A stretch of 64,000 nucleotides of DNA from assembly GCF_014640255.1 (NCBI RefSeq), contig NZ_BMGP01000004.1:248001-312000 (forward strand), written 5' to 3'. Each line of letters starts with the position of its first letter. The stretch's first letter is position 1. This document shows positions 15,355 through 22,973 of this stretch, in pieces. A program made the position numbers and the translations under genes. The notes under the pieces are model-generated. The model was not told where the DNA came from. It was given only the letters and a program-made list of their open reading frames with translations, and did no database searches. Source of the DNA: Subtercola lobariae. Its GTDB lineage: Bacteria; Actinomycetota; Actinomycetes; Actinomycetales; Microbacteriaceae.

Positions 15355-16962
15355 GTGGGCGACCCGATAACCACGAGCGCAGACAGAGCATCCGCGAGCG
15401 CAACCAGAGCAGCCACGAGCGCAGACAGAGCATCCGCGAGGGCAGACGAAGCATCCGTGAGCGCAGACGAAGCAGCCACGAGCACCGACAGAGCATCCGC
15501 GAGCGCCAGCCGAGCCGCCCTCGGCGCAAACCACGCCGCTGCGGGCGCAGACCGAGCATCCACCATCGTCGCGAAGCTCTTCGAACAGCTCGGCGACCGC
15601 GTTCACGTCGACGACGCCTCGCTCACTCGGGCGCGCACTGACAAGTCGGGCTGGGTCTCGGCCGCGGCTCCGCTCGCCGTGGTCGATGCCCGTTCCATCG
15701 CCCACGTACAGACCGTCATGCGGCTCGCCACCGAGTACAGCGTGCCCGTCGTTCCGCGCGGCGCCGGCACCGGGCTCGCGGGCGGGGCCGTGGGTACTGA
15801 GGGCTCGATCGTGCTCGACGTTTCGGGCATGAACCGCATTCTCGAGGTGTCGCTCGCCGACGAACTCGCCGTGGTCGAGCCGGGCGTTCTAAACCAAGCA
15901 CTGAGCGACGCGGTCGCCGCCGACGGCTTGGTGTTCTCGCCCGACCCCGCGAGCAAGGCCATCTCGAGCATCGGCGGCAACATCGCCACCAACGCCGGCG
16001 GCCTGCTGTGCGCCAAATACGGCGTCACGCGCGACGCCGTTCTCGGCCTCAAGGTGGTACTCCCCGACGGCCGGATGCTCGAAACCGGCCACCGCAGCGT
16101 GAAAGGTGTCACCGGCTACGACCTCACCGCGCTCGTCACCGGCTCAGAGGGCACGCTCGGCGTCATCGTCGAGGCAACCGTCAAACTGCGCCCGATCGCC
16201 GCGGGCGAGGTCTTCACCATCGGCGCGTTCTTCGAGAACGTGGTCGCGGCAGCAGCCGCATCTGCCGCCATCACCGCGGCACGTTTGAGGCCGGCAGTCA
16301 TGGAGATCATGGACCAAGCGTCGCTCGTGGCCATCGACGCCTACAACAGCACCACCCTCACCACGCGCGGCAACTCCTATCTGCTCGTTCAGACCGATGG
16401 CGGCGGCGCCGCGGCCGAAGCCGCACGCATCGTCGACATCATCACCGCCGCAGGGGGCGCGGCCGAATCGACTGCAGACCCTGCGCTCGGCGAGCAGCTG
16501 CTCGCCATTCGCCGCAGCTTTCACCCGGCCCTCGAAGCGCGCGGTGAGGTTCTGATCGAAGACGTCTGCGTTCCGCGCTCACAACTCGCCGCCATGTTCG
16601 CCGCCATCGACGAGATCGCGGCGCGTTACGGGCTGAGCATTCCCACGGTCGCTCACGCTGGCGATGGCAATTTGCACCCCAATTTCGTGATTCCCACGGC
16701 CCTGCCGGGTGGCTCGGGCTCGGCCGACGAGCCGGGCAAGGGCGCACAGACCGTACCCGACGTGATCTGGGATGCTGCGGGCGACCTCTTTCGCGCGGCG
16801 CTCGCCCTCGGCGGAACCCTCACCGGCGAACACGGCGTGGGAGTTCTCAAGCAGCGCTGGCTCCGAGACGAAATCGGCACTGACAGCTTCGACCTTCAGC
16901 GCCAGATCAAGGCGGTGTTCGACCCGCTCGGCATCATGAACCCGGGCAAAGTCTTCGGGTAG
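15355..16962 (+). CDS. FAD-binding oxidase (GlcD/D-lactate dehydrogenase-like) with heptad-repeat extension
   Basis: The GTG at 15355 has AAGGAGG 5 bp upstream, so the protein is 535 residues. Residues about 9-71 are nine near-identical heptads of the ADRASAS type, not part of the enzyme fold. The FAD-binding PCMH domain follows (VPVVPRGAGTGLAGGAV, NAGGLLCAKYG, GYDLTALVTGSEGTLGVI), then the FAD oxidase C-terminal domain with the metal/substrate block HAGDGNLHPNF and GEHGVGVLK. Such enzymes oxidise glycolate, D-lactate or D-2-hydroxyglutarate. The extension is predicted to be helical and Ala-rich, of unknown role. The gene stands alone, 61 bp after the SDR stop. Confidence 0.92.
   Translation: MGDPITTSADRASASATRAATSADRASARADEASVSADEAATSTDRASASASRAALGANHAAAGADRASTIVAKLFEQLGDRVHVDDASLTRARTDKSGWVSAAAPLAVVDARSIAHVQTVMRLATEYSVPVVPRGAGTGLAGGAVGTEGSIVLDVSGMNRILEVSLADELAVVEPGVLNQALSDAVAADGLVFSPDPASKAISSIGGNIATNAGGLLCAKYGVTRDAVLGLKVVLPDGRMLETGHRSVKGVTGYDLTALVTGSEGTLGVIVEATVKLRPIAAGEVFTIGAFFENVVAAAAASAAITAARLRPAVMEIMDQASLVAIDAYNSTTLTTRGNSYLLVQTDGGGAAAEAARIVDIITAAGGAAESTADPALGEQLLAIRRSFHPALEARGEVLIEDVCVPRSQLAAMFAAIDEIAARYGLSIPTVAHAGDGNLHPNFVIPTALPGGSGSADEPGKGAQTVPDVIWDAAGDLFRAALALGGTLTGEHGVGVLKQRWLRDEIGTDSFDLQRQIKAVFDPLGIMNPGKVFG
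15379..15567 (+). repeat. 21-nt in-frame tandem repeat encoding heptads
   Basis: Nine 21-nt units run from 15379. The block CCACGAGC...CCGCGAG starting at 15371 recurs at 15413 (42 nt, two units) and again at 15476. Each unit encodes Ala-Asp-Arg-Ala-Ser-Ala-Ser or a variant. Confidence 0.85.
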
Positions 16963-17004
16963 CAGCGTCTCGGCCAACCGCAAGGCGCGCAACCGGCCGG
17001 GCCA

Positions 17005-17038
17005 GGCCCCGCGGCTCAGCCGGCCCCGCGGCTCAACC
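17005..17038. repeat. 17-nt tandem duplication between convergent genes
   Basis: GGCCCCGCGGCTCAGCC (17005-17021) is followed directly by GGCCCCGCGGCTCAACC (17022-17038). It fills part of the 78-bp gap between the convergent oxidase and PHP genes. Confidence 0.65.
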
Positions 17039-17040
17039 GC

Positions 17041-18066
17041 TCAGCGGCTCGCCCGCGACCACTCCAGCAGCTTCTCCACCGGCCACGTCGTCACGATGCG
17101 CGAGGCCGGCACCCCGAGCTGCGCCGCCCGTTCGATTCCGTAATCGAGCAGCCCCTGCTGCCCCGGGGCGTGCGCGTCGGAGTCGATGCTGAACAAACAC
17201 CCCGCCTCGAGCGCCAGAGCGATCAGCTCATCGGGCGGGTCGGTGCGCTCCGGCCGCGCATTGATCTCCACCGCCACGTCGTTCGCGGCGCACGCGTCGA
17301 ACACCCGCTGCGCGTCGAACTCCGACGGCGGCCTCGTGCCACGCGATCCCTCGATGAGCCGGCCGGTGCAGTGCCCGAGAATGTTGGTGTGCGGCTCGGT
17401 GACTGCCCCGAGCATCCGTTTCGTCATGGTGCCCTTGTCGGCCCGCAGCTTCGAGTGCACGCTCGCCACCACCACATCGAGCCGGTCGAGCAGCTCGGGG
17501 GTCTGGTCGAGCGAACCATCGTCGAGAATGTCGACCTCAATTCCGGTCAACAGCCGCAGGCCTGACGAAGTGGATGCCCGGCTGAGCCTCTCGACAACGT
17601 CGAGTTGCTCGTTGAGTCTCTCGGCGGTCAACCCGTGCGCCACGGTGAGGTTCGGCGAGTGGTCGGTGAGCGCAATGTATTCGCGGCCGAGCGTGAGTGC
17701 GGCATCCACCATCAGCTCGATGGGAGTCGTGCCGTCAGACCACTCACTATGCGTGTGCAGATCGCCGCGAATCTTCGTCTTCAGCGCCTCGCCGGCAGCG
17801 GTGAGCGGTGACGTCGCTGCGACCCTCAGCTTCTCGACCCGAGCGGGTACGTCACCGGCGAGCGCCTCCTGAATCACTTCGAAAGTGCTGGCTCCGATGC
17901 CTTTTGTCGCCTTGAGCCGGCCGTCGGCAGCCCGGGCAGCGAGTTCATCGGGCGAGAACGCAGCGATGGCAGCGGATGCCCGGCGAAACGCCTGCACCTT
18001 GAACTGTGGTGCGCGGTCATACTCGAGCCGAAACGCAATTTCGTTGAGGGCATCGACGGGGTTCAT
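17041..18066 (-). CDS. PHP domain protein (PolX C-terminal-like phosphoesterase)
   Basis: The 341-residue protein joins an N-terminal helix-hairpin-helix region (about 1-75, with LKATKGIG) to a PHP domain. Metal ligands are seen in DLHTHSEWSDG (His104, His106), ALTDHSPN (Asp135, His136), TGIEVDIL, VVASVHS and the late IDSDAHAPG. The arrangement resembles the PHP part of bacterial DNA polymerase X without the polymerase domain. PHP proteins hydrolyse phosphoesters with three metals; the substrate is not known here. I chose ATG 18066 rather than an upstream start at 18102. Confidence 0.88.
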   Translation of the reverse strand: MNPVDALNEIAFRLEYDRAPQFKVQAFRRASAAIAAFSPDELAARAADGRLKATKGIGASTFEVIQEALAGDVPARVEKLRVAATSPLTAAGEALKTKIRGDLHTHSEWSDGTTPIELMVDAALTLGREYIALTDHSPNLTVAHGLTAERLNEQLDVVERLSRASTSSGLRLLTGIEVDILDDGSLDQTPELLDRLDVVVASVHSKLRADKGTMTKRMLGAVTEPHTNILGHCTGRLIEGSRGTRPPSEFDAQRVFDACAANDVAVEINARPERTDPPDELIALALEAGCLFSIDSDAHAPGQQGLLDYGIERAAQLGVPASRIVTTWPVEKLLEWSRASR

Positions 18067-18119
18067 GGCTCTATCTTGCTCTAGCGTTAGAGCTGAGCGC
18101 ACGAGAAGGGGTCGATCAG

Positions 18120-18944
18120 ATGTCTGGAATCTTGCAACCCGAGACCATGAAACCCGACGTGCGTCGCTGGACGGGCATTTCGGCCATCGCCGTGGCCGCG
18201 CTGATGGCGGCCGAGTTCTTCACCGCTGCTCTCGGGGTGGGTGCTGCGCCGCCGCTCTCTGATGAAACAGCCCTCGGCCAATTCATGACGGGCGCCGCGA
18301 ACGCCACCCTGCTCGTCATCTTCATCGACACGTTTCTGATGGCCTCGCTGGTGGTTTTTCTCGCCAGCTTTCGTCAGCTCATCACCCGGGCCCGCGCCGA
18401 CATGCAGTGGGTGGCTGACCTCGGGTACGGCGCCGGGCTCGTCTTCGTGGCGGTGACTCTGGTGGGCGACGCGATGGATGGCGGTGCCGCTCTCGACACG
18501 GTGAAACAACCCGCCGATGGGTCGGTCATCCGGGCGCTCACCGAGGGTCACATTCTCATGTTCGGCTCGGTGGGCTGCGTCATGACCGCCCTCATCGTGG
18601 CCGCCGCCGGATACGTGACGTTCGCGTCGGCGACCTTGCCGCGCTGGACGGGCTGGCTTGCCTTCGTGGTCGCCGCCCTCAACCTGCTCACCGTGCCGGC
18701 CATGTTCAACGGCACGAGCTCGACCGACCTGTTCTCGGCCGGGGGCCCGGGCGTCACCGCGCTGGCCACGTTTCCGTTCTTGGTGTGGGTGGCCATCGTC
18801 GGAATCGTGACGATTCGCGGCACCCACCACCACACCATGCGGCGCGCGAAGGCGGCGGCGCAGGGCGCGGCCGCGAAGGCCCGGGCTCAGGCAGGTGAAG
18901 GCGCAGGCGCAGGCGCAGACGCGGAGGCCGAGGTCAGGTCGTGA
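18120..18944 (+). CDS. Multi-pass membrane protein, unknown function (DUF4386-like)
   Basis: The 274-residue protein has about six hydrophobic helices between residues 15 and 235 (for example ISAIAVAALMAAEFF and IFIDTFLMASLVVFLASF). The C-terminus is a low-complexity cytoplasmic tail rich in Ala, Lys, Gly and Glu (about 240-274). The overall pattern resembles DUF4386 membrane proteins, but I see no diagnostic motif. The ATG follows GAAGGGG about 12 bp upstream, in a 53-bp divergent spacer with the PHP gene. It is convergent with the GH3 gene. Confidence 0.72.
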   Translation: MSGILQPETMKPDVRRWTGISAIAVAALMAAEFFTAALGVGAAPPLSDETALGQFMTGAANATLLVIFIDTFLMASLVVFLASFRQLITRARADMQWVADLGYGAGLVFVAVTLVGDAMDGGAALDTVKQPADGSVIRALTEGHILMFGSVGCVMTALIVAAAGYVTFASATLPRWTGWLAFVVAALNLLTVPAMFNGTSSTDLFSAGGPGVTALATFPFLVWVAIVGIVTIRGTHHHTMRRAKAAAQGAAAKARAQAGEGAGAGADAEAEVRS

Positions 18945-18982
18945 CCACCGCATCGCCCTCAGCGGCGGCCTGAGTACAGCAG

Positions 18983-20764
18983 CTAGTACCGCAGCCCGTG
19001 ACCGAACCTGAACAGTGGGTCTGCGGTGTCGAACGGCACGTCTTCGCGGCTCGCCTCAACCGCCGCCATCGAGCGCGGCACGTCGAACGGCAACGAGCCC
19101 TTCGGCTCCGCGTCGCCGAACAGCACGGCGAGCAGCGAACCATCTGAGCTGCCGAAATTCGCCACGATGGCGGCGGCTTCGTCGACGAGGGGCGTCAGGA
19201 TGGCCGGGCGATCCAAGTAGACGTCGAGTACGCTCGGCACCGCCCTGCTGATGCCCTGCAACCGTTCGATCTCGGCCGCCTCGAACTCGAGCGAACCGGC
19301 GTGAAAGAACGACTCGAATCCCTTCGTGCGCGAGGTGTCGTAGGGTGCGCTGATGCGCAGAATCGCCACATCGGCCCGATCGGGGCTCTCGACCACGGTG
19401 CCGTAATCGGCGAGAGCCTCAGCGCTCACGCCCTCGCCATAAATGCGCAGGCCTTTCGCGAGCGGGAGGGTGGGCGCGGTGCCGGTTTGCTTTCCATTCG
19501 TCAGCACCGTGATCGAGTCGCGCTGCGCGGCGAGCCCCGCCTCCACGAAGGCACGGTTGCCCACCACTATTTCGGCCCGCTCTTCGTCGACGAGCGGGTT
19601 CTCGAAGAGCCCGAGCGTGAACTTCTCACGCAAGATGCGGCGGATCGAGGCATCCACTCTCGCCTCACTGACATGCCCGGCCGACACCTCGCCGATCAGC
19701 ACGTCGGTGCAGATCTCGCCGCCGAACTGGTCGATGCCTGCCTCGAGCGCCAGAACGAGACGCTCGGGCCGGCTGAGGTGCTCGACGCCCCAGGCGCGGG
19801 CGGCGAGTGGATGCCCCATGATCTCTACATCGGTGAGCAGACCCCAGTCGGTGCAGACGATTCCATCGAAGCCGTAGCGCTCACGCAGCAGCCCGGTGAC
19901 GACCGACTTGTTGAAGCCGAAGCCCACCTCGTCGTACTGGGTGCCAATCGGCATGCCGTAGTACGGCATCATCTGTGAGCCACCGGCCGCAATGGCCGCC
20001 TCGAACGGCTTCAGGTGGTACTCGAACTCGCCACCGGGGTAAACCTGCTCGCGACCGTAGTCGAAGTGAGGGTCTTCGCCGTCTTTCTGCGGGCCGCCGC
20101 CCGGAAAGTGCTTGACCATGGTCGCCACCGACGAGGCGCCGAGCGTGTCGCCCTGAAAGCCCCGGATGTACGCCACCACGAGCTTCGAGGTGAGCCCGGC
20201 ATCTTCGCCGAACGTACCGTTCTGCCGCGACCAACGTGGTTCGGTGGCCAGGTCGATCTGCGGGTGAAGTGCCACGCGCAAGCCCACCGCGGTGTATTCC
20301 TGGCGAGCGATGTCGCCGAACGCCTCCACGAGCTCGGCCGAGCCGATGGCGGCGAGCCCCAGGGGCTCAGGCCACTGTGAGAACGCGCCGGCGAGCATCG
20401 CCGTGCCCGGGTTGTTGGTGAACGAGTGCCGAGGGTCGGTGGAGAGGGTCACCGGAATGCCCAGGCCAACCTCTGCCGCAACGCGCTGCACCGCGTTGTG
20501 CCACGCGGCGAAGTCGCGGCCACCGCCGGCCGAACCGAACACGTTGAAGTGGTTCATGTGCCGCTTGCGAATCAGCGACGCGAGCGACGGAAGCCCGAAC
20601 TGAGCGTTGCCCTGCTCGGGGTCGCCGGCCATCGCCATGGTGTGAAAGAGGAGGCCGGCCTTGTCTGCGAGAGTGAGCCGCGAAAGGAGGTCTTCGACGC
20701 GCTGCTCGATCGGCAGCGATGCATCGTGAAACGGAAAGCGAGTGGTTGTGCTGGTGATGCTCAT
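18983..20764 (-). CDS. Glycoside hydrolase family 3 protein (beta-glucosidase-like)
   Basis: The 593-residue protein has the GH3 N-terminal TIM barrel (about 20-345), including KHFPG at 218-222, and the nucleophile Asp306 in FDGIVCTDWG. The (alpha/beta)6 C-terminal domain follows and ends SLPFDVPRSM...DPLFRFGHGLRY, as in beta-glucosidases and beta-xylosidases. No signal peptide is present, so it should act in the cytoplasm on imported glycosides. The MFS gene lies 56 bp upstream on the same strand and the TetR at 22247 is divergent, suggesting one sugar-use unit. The exact sugar is unknown. Confidence 0.9.
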   Translation of the reverse strand: MSITSTTTRFPFHDASLPIEQRVEDLLSRLTLADKAGLLFHTMAMAGDPEQGNAQFGLPSLASLIRKRHMNHFNVFGSAGGGRDFAAWHNAVQRVAAEVGLGIPVTLSTDPRHSFTNNPGTAMLAGAFSQWPEPLGLAAIGSAELVEAFGDIARQEYTAVGLRVALHPQIDLATEPRWSRQNGTFGEDAGLTSKLVVAYIRGFQGDTLGASSVATMVKHFPGGGPQKDGEDPHFDYGREQVYPGGEFEYHLKPFEAAIAAGGSQMMPYYGMPIGTQYDEVGFGFNKSVVTGLLRERYGFDGIVCTDWGLLTDVEIMGHPLAARAWGVEHLSRPERLVLALEAGIDQFGGEICTDVLIGEVSAGHVSEARVDASIRRILREKFTLGLFENPLVDEERAEIVVGNRAFVEAGLAAQRDSITVLTNGKQTGTAPTLPLAKGLRIYGEGVSAEALADYGTVVESPDRADVAILRISAPYDTSRTKGFESFFHAGSLEFEAAEIERLQGISRAVPSVLDVYLDRPAILTPLVDEAAAIVANFGSSDGSLLAVLFGDAEPKGSLPFDVPRSMAAVEASREDVPFDTADPLFRFGHGLRY

Positions 20765-20820
20765 AGCTGACTAGCTCCTTTGGTGCGCGTGCAAGAGAGA
20801 AGAATGCAAGGTGGCGCTCA

Positions 20821-22119
20821 TCACGCAACGCCCTTGATGCGGTAGACCAGAATTCCGCCGATAATGGCCACCACCCCGGCGATCATGAACCAGAGCGTAT
20901 AACCGAAGCCGTTCAGAATGGCGTTACCGAGCGGAATGACCAGTGTGCCCGCAAGGAACGGGGCGATCATCTGCGGAAGCGTGTTGGCGATGTTCAGCAC
21001 ACCGAGATCTTTAGCCGTGTTCTGCTTGTTGGGCAGAATGTCTATGCACAGCGCATTGTCTACCGCGAAGAAGAATCCACCGCCGATGCCGATGAACACC
21101 TCCCCCGCCAGAATCAGCGTCAAACCTGCCGCCGGCCCCACGAGTGGCGAGACGGCGACGATCAGAACGCCGACGCCGAGAATGATTCCGCCGAGACGCA
21201 CGAAGATGCGCCGACGACCCAGTCGGTCAGAAAGGCGCCCGCCGAGAATGCTGAAGGTCACGATGAAGACAACCGAGACGAGCGTTGCAATCAAGTTGAA
21301 CTGCAGCTGCGATGCCGTATCGCGCATGCCGAAGTCGACGGCCAGAAACAGCGTCAAGTACGCAGCGACCGAGGCGTAGCCGAACATGATGAATGCTTTG
21401 GTGAGCCACGCCCAGCCGAAACTCTTGTACGTGCGTGGGTTGAACACGAACGAGCCGAAGAATTCTTTCACGTCGAAGGGCTGCTCTGGCCTCATCAGGC
21501 GTACGCGGTCTTTGAGGGTGAGAGCGAAGATAAGGCCGAGAACCAGACCGACCGCTGCCGGAACCGCGAAGCGCAGCGCGTCGGTGGGCAAGAAGTTGAG
21601 GCCGATCGCGGCCACCAGAATGGCCACCGGGGTGGCGGCGCCCACGAGCCCCGACACAACTCCTCGACGCTGATGCGGCACCTGGTCGGCGACCGTGGCC
21701 GTTTCGGCCGCCTGAGCGAAGTTGCTGAATAGTTGTGCGGCACACCAGGTCACGAGCAGAATCGGGATGTTCGGGGCCAGGCCCGAGGCGACCAGCGCGA
21801 GAAACGCGCCGACGACACCCACCACGATCCACGGCCTGCGCATTCCCCACTTCGCCATGGTGCGATCAGAAAGTCTACCGACCAAGGGCTGTGCCACCAG
21901 AGCGAAAAGCGCTCCGACACCAGTGACGAGCCCGAGTGCGGCGGGTGCCTGGTCGAGCCCGACCAGTGACTGTATCTTGACGCTCAGCCCGCCGAGGGCG
22001 GGAGCGAAAATGGCCAGAAAGAGGCCGAACGACGCCAAGCTGTACTTCGCGAGGTAGCCCTTCGGCTCCCGGGTGCGGCCGTCGGCCGGAACCTCGATGC
22101 CTGTGGTTGTTGTTGTCAT
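20821..22119 (-). CDS. MFS transporter (SLC45/GPH-like), probable glycoside importer
   Basis: The 432-residue protein has 12 predicted helices. The loop motifs VGRLSDRTMAKWGMRRPWI and LGGRLSDRLGRRRIF are the two halves' version of the major-facilitator signature; the first resembles sucrose/SLC45-type carriers. It precedes the GH3 gene in the same direction and diverges from the TetR regulator, so import of a plant or microbial glycoside for intracellular cleavage is the simplest reading. Start ATG 22119 is the first codon of the conserved run and lies 127 bp from tetR. Confidence 0.88.
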   Translation of the reverse strand: MTTTTTGIEVPADGRTREPKGYLAKYSLASFGLFLAIFAPALGGLSVKIQSLVGLDQAPAALGLVTGVGALFALVAQPLVGRLSDRTMAKWGMRRPWIVVGVVGAFLALVASGLAPNIPILLVTWCAAQLFSNFAQAAETATVADQVPHQRRGVVSGLVGAATPVAILVAAIGLNFLPTDALRFAVPAAVGLVLGLIFALTLKDRVRLMRPEQPFDVKEFFGSFVFNPRTYKSFGWAWLTKAFIMFGYASVAAYLTLFLAVDFGMRDTASQLQFNLIATLVSVVFIVTFSILGGRLSDRLGRRRIFVRLGGIILGVGVLIVAVSPLVGPAAGLTLILAGEVFIGIGGGFFFAVDNALCIDILPNKQNTAKDLGVLNIANTLPQMIAPFLAGTLVIPLGNAILNGFGYTLWFMIAGVVAIIGGILVYRIKGVA

Positions 22120-22185
22120 ATTTCAAACTCCGTTGTCTGACTGAAGAAGATCTGCTGGGTGCGAGACGACAGTAACACATAAAAG

Positions 22186-22199
22186 CTACACTTGTGTAG
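22186..22199. promoter_or_regulatory. TetR operator for the glycoside unit
   Basis: CTACAC-TT-GTGTAG is a perfect dyad with 6-bp arms, 48 bp before the tetR start and 67 bp before the transporter start. It lies centrally in the divergent spacer, consistent with joint repression. Confidence 0.7.
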
Positions 22200-22246
22200 G
22201 TATTCGATTCGGCAGTTGAGTCGAGTGCCAGGCAGAATAGACAGAC

Positions 22247-22855
22247 ATGGTCATCGACGAGAAGCAGGGCTACGCCAGCGGCCGAGCCCGGCGCGAGCAA
22301 ATAGTGGCCGAAGCCACCATTCTGTTCGGCAAGGTCGGTTTTCACGGAGCCACTATTCTCGACATCGCAGCACAGTGCCACATCTCGAGGGCAGGTCTGC
22401 TGCACCACTTTCCCACCAAGGAGTCGCTGCTCGAGGCGGTGCTCGAAGAGCGTGACCGCGAAGACATCGCCCGCTTCAGGCAGAACGGTTCGCGCGGCAC
22501 CGACGGGCTCGGCATTCTGCGCGGCATGGTCGACCTTGCCTCGCACAACAGCAAACGCGCGGGCATCATCGAATTGTACGCGGTGCTTTCTGCCGAATCG
22601 ACCGCCCCCGAGCATCCGGCCCACGCCTACTTCGTCGAGCGCTACGACCGCATCAGGTCAGGCACCGTACGCGCGCTCGAACGTGCGCGAGCGGCGGGGT
22701 ACCTGAAAGCAGATGTCGATGTCGGCGACGCCGCCATCGAACTCACCGCGCTGATGGACGGGCTGCAGGTGCAGTGGTTGCTCTCGCCCGAGGCCGTCGA
22801 CATGCCCGCGCAGCTGCAGAAGCGCATCCAGCAGCTGCTGACCGTCGAACTCTGA
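22247..22855 (+). CDS. TetR/AcrR family regulator of the GH3/MFS unit
   Basis: The 202-residue protein has the TetR head at about 14-62 (RARREQIVAEATILFGKVGFHGATILDIAAQCHISRAGLLHHFPTKESLL). The recognition helix with GLLHHF occurs in several carbohydrate-linked TetR proteins. The C-terminal effector domain (about 80-200) is ordinary. It is divergent from the MFS-GH3 pair, and the CTACACTTGTGTAG dyad in between is its likely site. The inducer would be a glycoside or sugar. Confidence 0.9.
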   Translation: MVIDEKQGYASGRARREQIVAEATILFGKVGFHGATILDIAAQCHISRAGLLHHFPTKESLLEAVLEERDREDIARFRQNGSRGTDGLGILRGMVDLASHNSKRAGIIELYAVLSAESTAPEHPAHAYFVERYDRIRSGTVRALERARAAGYLKADVDVGDAAIELTALMDGLQVQWLLSPEAVDMPAQLQKRIQQLLTVEL

Positions 22856-22876
22856 GTTCGGGCTACGCCCGCCCTC

Positions 22877-22909
22877 GGGCCTAGGGCCTAGGGCCTAGGG
22901 CCTAGGGCC
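22877..22909. repeat. (GGGCCTA)4 tandem repeat
   Basis: Four exact GGGCCTA heptamers and a partial fifth (GGGCCA) lie between the convergent tetR and penicillin-binding protein genes. The unit contains overlapping GGCC and CCTAGG palindromes, so many alternative short hairpins can form. No other function is visible in this 118-bp gap. Confidence 0.85.
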
Positions 22910-22973
22910 ACGCCCGGGGTCGACCCGTGCTCCCCGGCCGCGGCGCCCCGCCCCGACGCCGGTGACCGGTGAA

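Noticed and set aside
14520-15566. Minus-strand ORF of 348 codons over the SDR gene
   Set aside because: It is antisense to a fully conserved SDR with catalytic motifs; its translation is Arg/His-rich or repeat-derived without a recognisable domain.
15371-15567. CRISPR array
   Set aside because: The units are contiguous 21-nt coding repeats without spacers, in frame with the FAD oxidase.
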